A DNA stretch of 64,000 bases from Streptomyces spongiicola (GTDB lineage Bacteria; Actinomycetota; Actinomycetes; Streptomycetales; Streptomycetaceae): contig NZ_CP029254.1 in the NCBI RefSeq assembly GCF_003122365.1, forward strand, positions 2,862,501-2,926,500. Direction: 5' to 3'. The notes beneath the pieces are model-generated. The model was not told the origin of the DNA and did not search any database. It was given only the letters and a program-made list of their open reading frames with translations. The translations under genes were made by a program, and so were the position numbers. Positions 58,136 to 64,000 of this stretch are shown here, piece after piece; the first letter of the stretch is position 1, and each line of letters starts with the position of its first letter.

Positions 58136-58160
58136 ATAACTTCCATAAGATGAAAGTTAT
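58136..58160. promoter_or_regulatory. Possible operator: ATAACTT/AAGTTAT inverted repeat
   Basis: A 7-bp inverted repeat ATAACTT ... AAGTTAT with an 11-bp spacer lies just upstream of the acyl-CoA dehydrogenase start, in an AT-rich pocket (58130-58190) that stands out from its GC-rich surroundings. GGAGGAGG next to it is the ribosome binding site. A regulator such as the IclR protein could bind there. Confidence 0.5.
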
Positions 58161-58209
58161 TTCATTGTGTGGAATAAGAGTAGGGAGCCCGGCTCGCGGG
58201 GGTCAAGGC

Positions 58210-59157
58210 TCAGAGCGCGGCAGTTCCCGCCGGCTTGCCATCCGGCTCCTCCACCGGCTTCCCAACGGGCTGCACAACGGGCTCCCCCGCCCGCTCCTCA
58301 GCGGGCTTCCCCACGGGATTCCCCGCCGGGGAGGCGCCCGGCGCCGGAACGGGCCCGGTCGCGGCCGTGCCACCGCTCCCTCCGCCGTCCAGCAGCGCCC
58401 GGCCCGGCATGGCGTCGAGGAGCGCCCGGGTGTACGGGTCCCGCGGTTCACCGATGACCCGCCGGGCCGATCCCTGCTCCCTGACCCGGCCGTCCCGGAC
58501 GACGACCACCTCGTCGGCGATCCGCCGCACCACGTTGAGGTCGTGGGTGATGAACAGATAGCTCACCTGTAGTGAGTCCTGGAGGTCCTGGAGCAGGTTG
58601 AGGATCTGGGCCTGCACCGACACGTCCAGCGCCGAGGTCGGCTCGTCGCAGATCACCAGGTCGGGACGGGCCGCCAGGGCGCGGGCCACACACAACCGCT
58701 GCCGCTGGCCGCCGGAGAACTCACCCGGGTAGCTGTCCGGGGACACGCCCCCCATACCCACCGCGTCCAGCAGTTCGAGGACCCGCTCCCGGCCGCCCTC
58801 GCGCCACAGGCCGTGCGCCCGCAGCGGCTCGCCGACGATCTGCTCGACGGTGAAGCGCGGGTCCAGTGAGGCGTAGGGGTCCTGGAAGACGAACCCGATC
58901 CCGCGGCGGGCCTCGCGCAGCCGCCGGCCGCCGCGGGGCAGCGGCCTCCCGCCGACCAGCACCCGGCCGCTGTCGGGCCGTTCCAGCCCCGCGACGATTC
59001 GGGCCAGTGTGCTCTTGCCGCTGCCGGACTCGCCCACCACCCCGACGGTGCTGCCGGGCGCGACGGTGAGGCTGACCTCGTACAGCGCCTGATGGGTGCC
59101 GAAGCGTTTGCTCACGGCGTCCAGCTCGACTATCGGGGTGCTGACCTGAGCGGACAT
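58210..59157 (-). CDS. Oligopeptide/nickel ABC transporter ATPase (DppF type)
   Basis: The 315-residue ATPase has Walker A GESGSGKST, Q-loop FQDPYASLDPRF, signature FSGGQRQRL and Walker B LVICDEPTSALD. The C-terminus is Gly/Pro/Glu/Ala-rich low-complexity. ATG 59157 overlaps the stop of the other ATPase by one base. It pairs with that ATPase to energise peptide- or nickel-type uptake. Confidence 0.88.
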   Translation of the reverse strand: MSAQVSTPIVELDAVSKRFGTHQALYEVSLTVAPGSTVGVVGESGSGKSTLARIVAGLERPDSGRVLVGGRPLPRGGRRLREARRGIGFVFQDPYASLDPRFTVEQIVGEPLRAHGLWREGGRERVLELLDAVGMGGVSPDSYPGEFSGGQRQRLCVARALAARPDLVICDEPTSALDVSVQAQILNLLQDLQDSLQVSYLFITHDLNVVRRIADEVVVVRDGRVREQGSARRVIGEPRDPYTRALLDAMPGRALLDGGGSGGTAATGPVPAPGASPAGNPVGKPAEERAGEPVVQPVGKPVEEPDGKPAGTAAL

Positions 59158-60323
59158 CAGTGGGCCTCCCAGCAGGCGAGAAGGTGGGCCGGTGCACCGT
59201 CGGGCAGCGGGTCGCCCGCGGCGGCGCGCACCGGGGGCGCCTCGACGCGGCATCTGTCGGCCGCCTCGGGGCAACGCGGCTCGAAGGGGCAGCCGGGGCC
59301 CGCGGAGCGGTCGGAACGGGCTCCGGGGATGGAGACGTAGCGCGTGTGGGGCGCGCCCGCGTAGGCGTCGCGGTAGGTGGCGACGAGACCCCGGGTGTAG
59401 GGGTGGCGCGCGCCGCCGAAGAGTTCCGGGGCGGAGGCGTGTTCCACCAGCCTCCCGCCGTAGAGCACCGCCACGGCGTCGGCGATCTCCGCGGTGACGG
59501 ACAGGTCGTGGGTGATCCAGATGACCGTGATGCCGAACTCCCGCCGCAGTTCGGCGACCAGGGCCAGCACCTCGGCCTGCACCGTCACGTCGAGCGCGGT
59601 GGTGGGTTCGTCGGCGATGAGCAGCTGCGGTCGGTGCGCGAGAGCGATGGCGATCATCACACGCTGCCGCATCCCGCCGGACAGCTCGTGGGGGTAGCGG
59701 CCGGCGGTCCGCTCGGGGTCGCGGATGCCGACGCGTCCCAGCATCTCCACGGCCCGGTCCCGGGCTTCCCGGCGGCCGTGGCCCTCGGCGATCCGGAACA
59801 CCTCGGCGATCTGCCGGCCCGCCGTCATCACCGGGTTCAGCGCGGCGAGCGCGTCCTGGGGCAGATAGGCCACCCGGCTGCCGCGCGCCCTGCGCAGCTC
59901 CGCGCCGCGGAGCGCGGCCATGTCGACGTCGCCGACGTGGACCGAGCCGCCGGTGACGCGTGCGCCCGGCGGCAGCAAGCGGGACGCGGCGTGGGCGAGG
60001 GTGGACTTGCCCGAGCCGGACTCGCCCACCAGGGCGAGGACGCCGCCCGCGGGGACGTCGAGGCTGACCCCGTGGAGCGCGGTCCGCTCGCCGTAGGCGA
60101 CGGTGAGGTTCTCCACCCTCACCCGTACACCGAGGCGGGCGGGGCCGTCCCCGGCCGGCTGGTCCATGTCCGGGCGGACCGGGCCGCTCCCCGCGGGCCC
60201 GTTCACGTCGAGCCGGGCGGGGCCGCTCCCCGCGGGCCCGTTCACGTCCAGCGGGGCGGGGCCGCTCCCCGCGGGCCCGTTCACGCCCGGCGAGGGCCGG
60301 CCGGTCTCTGCGGGCTGGTTCAT
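59157..60323 (-). CDS. Oligopeptide/nickel ABC transporter ATPase (DppD type), N-terminal repeats
   Basis: The 388-residue protein has Walker A GESGSGKST, signature LSGGMRQRV and Walker B LLIADEPTTALD. The C-terminus carries a Cys-rich segment (GCPFEPRCPEAADRC) characteristic of the oligopeptide ATPase C-domain, which binds an iron-sulfur-like site. Residues about 1-65 are NGPAGSGPARLDV-type repeats (four units) not found in ordinary DppD. ATG 60323 overlaps the permease stop by four bases. Confidence 0.87.
   Translation of the reverse strand: MNQPAETGRPSPGVNGPAGSGPAPLDVNGPAGSGPARLDVNGPAGSGPVRPDMDQPAGDGPARLGVRVRVENLTVAYGERTALHGVSLDVPAGGVLALVGESGSGKSTLAHAASRLLPPGARVTGGSVHVGDVDMAALRGAELRRARGSRVAYLPQDALAALNPVMTAGRQIAEVFRIAEGHGRREARDRAVEMLGRVGIRDPERTAGRYPHELSGGMRQRVMIAIALAHRPQLLIADEPTTALDVTVQAEVLALVAELRREFGITVIWITHDLSVTAEIADAVAVLYGGRLVEHASAPELFGGARHPYTRGLVATYRDAYAGAPHTRYVSIPGARSDRSAGPGCPFEPRCPEAADRCRVEAPPVRAAAGDPLPDGAPAHLLACWEAH
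60180..60310. repeat. 48-bp in-frame tandem repeat in the DppD-type gene
   Basis: Repeats of 48 bp (CCGTTCACGTC ... GGGGCCGCTCC) encode the NGPAGSGP-type units of the ATPase N-terminus, four copies with small differences. The last two copies are almost identical, suggesting recent duplication. Confidence 0.75.
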
Positions 60324-61396
60324 GTCGTCAGCTCCTGACGGGATCGGGGGTCGACGACCGAGCGCAGCGTGTCGGCGAGGAGGTTGCCGAGGACGACGAG
60401 GACCGCCGCGACGACGACCGTGCCCATCAGCACCGGCCGGTCCTGGTCGGCGAACGCCGTGACCTGGAGCCGCCCGATACCGGGCCAGCCGAAGATGGTC
60501 TCCACGAAGACGACGTTGGACACGAAGATCGCGACGTCCATGCCGGCCATGGTGAGCACCGGCGACAGCGTGCAGCGCAGCACGTGCCGACGCAGTACGG
60601 CGGGCCGCGACAGCCCCTTGGCGACGGCGGTACGCACATGGGGGGAGGCCAGTGTCGCGGCCATCCCGTCGCGCACCACGCTCGCGTAGTACGGCACTCC
60701 CGTCAGCCCGAGCACGATCGCCGGCAGCACCAGGTGGGCGGCGTCCGCCCCGTTGCTCACCGGGGCGATGCCGAGCCCGTACCCGAAGGCCAGCAGGAAC
60801 AGATAGCCCAGGGCGAACGCGGGGATCGCCAGCAGCGCGATGTTGGTCATCAGCACGGGCATCAGACGCCTTCCGCGCAGCGCCTCCCAGGTGCCGAGGG
60901 CGGCGCCGAGCAGGATCTCCACGAACAGCGCGGCGGCGCACAGCAGCAGGGTCGAGGGGAGCCGGTCGCCGATGAGCGTGGCGACGGGGGTGCCGCGCTG
61001 GTAGGACTCGCCGAGGTCACCGGTGAACACCCCCTTGGCGTACTCCCAGTACTGCTCCCACAGGGGTGCGGTCAGGTGCAGCTGCTCCCGGATGCGCTCC
61101 ACCAGTTCGGGCGTGGCACGGGGGCCGGCGATACCGCGGGCGGGGTCGCCTGGCACGACGTACAGCAGGGCGAAGGTGGCGGTGACGACGACCGCGACGG
61201 TCGCCGCGCCGAGCAGCAGCCGCAGTCCCACCTGGCGCGCCGTCCCCCACCGGGCCGCGCCGGAGCGAGAGGCCTTCGGGGAGACGGCTTCCGGGGGCGC
61301 GGTCGCCGTGGGGACCGCCTCGGGAGTCACCGCCTCGGGAGTCACCCCCGGCGGCGGCGCGGACTCCGGTTGTCCGGACTTCAGATGTTCAGCCAT
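60320..61396 (-). CDS. Oligopeptide/nickel ABC transporter permease (DppB type)
   Basis: The 358-residue membrane protein has six helices and the inner-membrane motif (EALRGRRLMP, later AVAKGLSRPAVLRRHVLRC...). The N-terminal extension of about 55 residues is Pro/Ala/Glu/Val-rich (TPEAVTPEAVP repeats). It forms the channel with the DppC-type permease, overlapping its gene by 16 bases. ATG 61396. Confidence 0.87.
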   Translation of the reverse strand: MAEHLKSGQPESAPPPGVTPEAVTPEAVPTATAPPEAVSPKASRSGAARWGTARQVGLRLLLGAATVAVVVTATFALLYVVPGDPARGIAGPRATPELVERIREQLHLTAPLWEQYWEYAKGVFTGDLGESYQRGTPVATLIGDRLPSTLLLCAAALFVEILLGAALGTWEALRGRRLMPVLMTNIALLAIPAFALGYLFLLAFGYGLGIAPVSNGADAAHLVLPAIVLGLTGVPYYASVVRDGMAATLASPHVRTAVAKGLSRPAVLRRHVLRCTLSPVLTMAGMDVAIFVSNVVFVETIFGWPGIGRLQVTAFADQDRPVLMGTVVVAAVLVVLGNLLADTLRSVVDPRSRQELTT

Positions 61397-62286
61397 GAGC
61401 GCCTCTCCGATTCCGGGACCATGCGGCTCACGCCCTCGCTGACGAGCACGAAGGACAGCACCAGGGCCACGACCAGGGTGAGCGGGACGAGAAGGAGGCG
61501 CGGGGCGAACTCCAGTGCCTGGGCGCCTTCGTTGAGCAGGCTTCCGAGCTCGGGATGGGGCGGTACGACGCCCGCCCCCAGATAGGAGAGGCCTGAGCCG
61601 ATGACCACGACGGCCGCGCCGTTCAGTGCGGCGATGTTGAGCAGCAGGGTGCGGATGTTGGGCAGGATGTGGCGGAGCATGACCGTGCGCGGCCGTACGC
61701 CGTGCACGAGCGCCGCCTCGACGAACGGCCGTCCGCGCAGCCGCAGGGTCTCGCCGTGCACCAGACGGGCCGTCCAGGCCCAGTAGAGGGCGGCGACCAC
61801 GACCACGATGCCGCCGACGCTGCGGCCGACCACGCTGGCCAGGGCCAGTCCGGAGATGACGGTGGGAACGGACAGGAAGACGTCGACGGTCCGCATCAGG
61901 ACCTGCTCGGTCACCCCGCGGTAGAAGCCCGCCGTCAGGCCGACGAGGGTGCCGAGCCCGACGGAGCAGACGTTGGCCAGCACGGTGAACTCGAGAGTGG
62001 TGCGCAGCCCGTAGGCGGTCCGGGCCAGCAGGTCCCGTCCCAGGACGTCGGTTCCCAGCAGGTAGCCGTGCTCACCCGCGCCGCGCGGCAGGCCGAGTTC
62101 GCTGATGCCGTCCCGGTCGATGTGCAGCGGATCGCCGAACAGCGGCGCCGCCAGGGCGAGGACCACGAGGGCCGCGAGGACTGCCAGGCCGGCGGCGACG
62201 ACCGCGCGGGCGCGCCTCAGCCGCCTGGCGGAGGGACTCTGCGCGGTGGCGGCGGCGGGCCGCTGCGGCAGGAGGGAAACGGTCAT
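61381..62286 (-). CDS. Oligopeptide/nickel ABC transporter permease (DppC type)
   Basis: The 301-residue protein has the typical DppC start (a membrane helix, then GTDVLGRDLLARTAYGLRTTLEF) and the coupling motif EAALVHGVRPRTVMLRHILPN. It pairs with the DppB-type permease. ATG 62286 overlaps the binding-protein stop by four bases. The last helix ends at FVLVSEGVSRMV. Confidence 0.88.
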   Translation of the reverse strand: MTVSLLPQRPAAATAQSPSARRLRRARAVVAAGLAVLAALVVLALAAPLFGDPLHIDRDGISELGLPRGAGEHGYLLGTDVLGRDLLARTAYGLRTTLEFTVLANVCSVGLGTLVGLTAGFYRGVTEQVLMRTVDVFLSVPTVISGLALASVVGRSVGGIVVVVAALYWAWTARLVHGETLRLRGRPFVEAALVHGVRPRTVMLRHILPNIRTLLLNIAALNGAAVVVIGSGLSYLGAGVVPPHPELGSLLNEGAQALEFAPRLLLVPLTLVVALVLSFVLVSEGVSRMVPESERRSWLNI

Positions 62287-63956
62287 GGACTCACCCACAG
62301 ACGGTCGTAGTAGGACCCCGTCTCGCCCCGCATGTGGTAGTTGCGGACGCGTGGATTGCGGGCGGCGAGGAAGTTGAGGGAGGAGAAGAAGACGCCCGGG
62401 GGGTCCTCGGAGAGCAGCTGCTCCGCCCTGGCCAGGAGCCTGTTGCAGTCGGCCATGGTCTGGCTGCGGCGCGCCTCGGCGAGCAGGGCGTCCACGGCCT
62501 CGTTGGCGTAGCCGCCGTAGTTGCTCGAGCCGTCCGAGGCGAAGCAGTTGCCTGCGAGGTCGAGGGCGTTGGGGTTGATCATGTACCAGTGCCGGGGGAA
62601 GACGTCGCACTGCCCGCTGGCCATTGCCTGGTCCAGGGCGGACTTGGACATCGGGTCGATGGTGACCTCGACCCCGGCCTCCCGCCACTGCTGCTGCACC
62701 ACCTGGCTGAGCCGCTCCCAGGGGGCGGAGCCGTCGTGGGCGAAGCGCAGCCGCAGGTCGGTGGCACCGGCCTCGGCGAGCAGGCTCCTGGCCCTGTCGA
62801 TGTCCCGGCGGTAGGGGCGGGCGGTGCGGGGGAAGTCCGGCAGGTGCTTGGGGAAGGGCAGCGGCGATGACTCCTGGCTGCCGTAGGTGAGCCTGCCCAG
62901 CACCTCGGTGTCGGTGGCGTGGTTCAGGGCCTGCCGTACGCGCCGGTCGCGCAGGTGCCGGTGCCCGGTGTCGAGACCGATCCAGGACGTGCCCTGGAGC
63001 GGGATGGGCACCACGTACCGTTCGCGCAGCTCCGGTTGGGAGTTGATCTGCGGGCCGAGCGCCACCGGGGCGCCCTCCCCCAGCACGTCGAGTTCTCCGC
63101 TCATCAGCTGGCGCAGCTGCATCGCCTGCGCGATGCCCCACCGGTACTCCAGCCGCTCGATGAACGGCGTGCCCCGCCAGATGTAGTGGGGGTTGCGCTG
63201 GAACACCGCGCGCTGGCGCTTGCGGTCGTACGAAGTGATCACGAAGGGGCCGGTGCCGACCGGCCGGCGGCCGAAGTCCTTGCCCAGCCTGCGTATCTCC
63301 TCCATCGGCAGCGCGGCCATGAAGGGCAGGCACAGCACACCGGCGAACGTGATGTCCGGGGCCAGCAGCCGCACCTCCAGCGTGTGGTCGTCGATCCGCC
63401 TGAGGCCGGAAACAGACTTGCGCTTCCCCTCGTTGACCTCTAGGGCACCCTCGATGGAGAACAGATAGCTGGCCGCCCACGAGGCAAGCTCGGGGTCCAG
63501 CACCCGGGTCCAGGTGGCGATGTAGTCGTCGGCGGTCACGGCGCGGCCGTGGTGGAAGCGCACGCCCGGGCGGAGGTGGACCGTGTAGACGCGGCCGTCC
63601 TCGGAGACCTGGGGCAGGCGGGCCGCCGCACTGGGTGCCGGACCTCCCGACTGACCGTCGAACTGGAACAACGGGGTGAACAGCACGCTGGTCGAAACCT
63701 CCCAGGCGTGCAGGTCGTAGCCGACGGCCGGGTCGTACGACTGGGCCTCCTCGCTCCATCCGGTGACGACCCGTCCACCGGTGGCGACGGGGCCCGGGGT
63801 GCGGGGTCCTGGGCCCGTACGGCCCGGGGTGGACGTCCGGGTCACGGCCGCGGCCCGCTCCGGCCGCTTCGCGTCCGTGCACGCGGCGAGCATCAGTCCC
63901 GCGGCTCCCAGCCCGAAGCCGTGGAGCAGAGTGCGGCGTCCGAGAGATTCCTTCAT
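62283..63956 (-). CDS. Family 5 extracellular solute-binding lipoprotein
   Basis: The 557-residue protein begins MKESLGRRTLLHGFGLGAAGLMLAAC, which holds both a twin-arginine-like RR and a lipobox Cys, so it is exported as a folded lipoprotein. The body matches SBP_bac_5 peptide/nickel binding proteins (DYIATWTRVLDPELAS, RKRQRAVFQRNPHYIW, VRQALNHATD, YANEAVDALLAEARRS). It captures peptides or other small solutes for the four proteins encoded downstream. GAGGAGG precedes ATG 63956; the longer frame starting at 63992 lacks a good ribosome binding site. Confidence 0.88.
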   Translation of the reverse strand: MKESLGRRTLLHGFGLGAAGLMLAACTDAKRPERAAAVTRTSTPGRTGPGPRTPGPVATGGRVVTGWSEEAQSYDPAVGYDLHAWEVSTSVLFTPLFQFDGQSGGPAPSAAARLPQVSEDGRVYTVHLRPGVRFHHGRAVTADDYIATWTRVLDPELASWAASYLFSIEGALEVNEGKRKSVSGLRRIDDHTLEVRLLAPDITFAGVLCLPFMAALPMEEIRRLGKDFGRRPVGTGPFVITSYDRKRQRAVFQRNPHYIWRGTPFIERLEYRWGIAQAMQLRQLMSGELDVLGEGAPVALGPQINSQPELRERYVVPIPLQGTSWIGLDTGHRHLRDRRVRQALNHATDTEVLGRLTYGSQESSPLPFPKHLPDFPRTARPYRRDIDRARSLLAEAGATDLRLRFAHDGSAPWERLSQVVQQQWREAGVEVTIDPMSKSALDQAMASGQCDVFPRHWYMINPNALDLAGNCFASDGSSNYGGYANEAVDALLAEARRSQTMADCNRLLARAEQLLSEDPPGVFFSSLNFLAARNPRVRNYHMRGETGSYYDRLWVSP

Positions 63957-63977
63957 GGCACCTCCTCGTCTCTGAGG

Positions 63978-64000
63978 ATCGAATACTTCCAATATTCGAA
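63978..64000. promoter_or_regulatory. AT-rich inverted repeat upstream of the importer operon
   Basis: GAATA-CTTCCAA-TATTC (5-bp arms, 7-bp spacer) sits just upstream of the binding-protein gene and continues to the window end. It resembles the AT-rich pocket at 58136 and may be an operator or part of a promoter. The upstream part is outside the window. Confidence 0.4.

Overview
The window is high-GC DNA with GTG/TTG starts and overlapping start/stop codons typical of Streptomyces or a close relative. It divides into a prophage, a small second integrated element, and ordinary chromosome.

(1) 1-32,634, right part of a siphovirus prophage. Tail genes come first: a chaperone pair made by a -1 frameshift, tape measure, distal tail and baseplate proteins, and a 980-residue receptor-binding-type protein. 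An IS5-family insertion follows, then a colicin-E9-type immunity-like gene and the lysis cassette (amidase, holin-like proteins). A control region with divergent and convergent genes precedes a long rightward early operon set: a RecT annealase, a Cas4/RecB-like nuclease, a replication-type winged-helix protein, a PP2C-like protein, paired paralogues, a methyltransferase-like protein without a visible NPPF motif, two proteins starting with beta-clamp-binding-like peptides, and many small unknowns. The early genes are punctuated by strong intergenic hairpins.

(2) 32,592-36,798, a 4.16-kb integrative element. It is bounded by two identical 43-bp copies of the 3' half of a tRNA-Arg(CCT) gene, with matching paired repeats just inside each end. 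It holds a 5'-truncated tyrosine integrase, a low-GC OLD-type ATPase/TOPRIM nuclease overlapping a KTSC-domain gene, and two small genes. Neither att copy has the tRNA 5' half, so prophage and element probably sit in tandem in one tRNA gene whose intact copy lies left of the window.

(3) 36,799-43,719, chromosome. After a 250-bp MITE-like repeat comes the most interesting locus: two membrane proteins, a Cap12-type TIR protein that shares a short asparagine/glycine-rich motif with the membrane protein before it, a membrane-anchored ThsA-type macro protein, and a divergent SARP-type regulator fused to a second ThsA-type macro domain. I read it as a Thoeris-like NAD-nucleotide signalling or defence system with a transcriptional arm.

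(4) 44,056-48,330, a cobalamin-riboswitch-controlled operon on the minus strand: a thioredoxin-like ferredoxin and a BtuF/BtuC/BtuD-type transporter.

(5) 48,712-64,000: a frameshifted cold-shock pseudogene and 34-bp tandem repeats, then minus-strand catabolic operons. These encode a five-gene peptide/nickel-type ABC importer, two acyl-CoA dehydrogenases, a class III CoA transferase, an SDR, an aldehyde dehydrogenase, a ferredoxin reductase, a 7Fe-type ferredoxin, a Rieske oxygenase and an IclR regulator that seems to lack a normal start codon.

Several host genes carry in-frame low-complexity expansions (SSG, GVT, ATP, RL and NGPAGSGP repeats), a feature of this strain.
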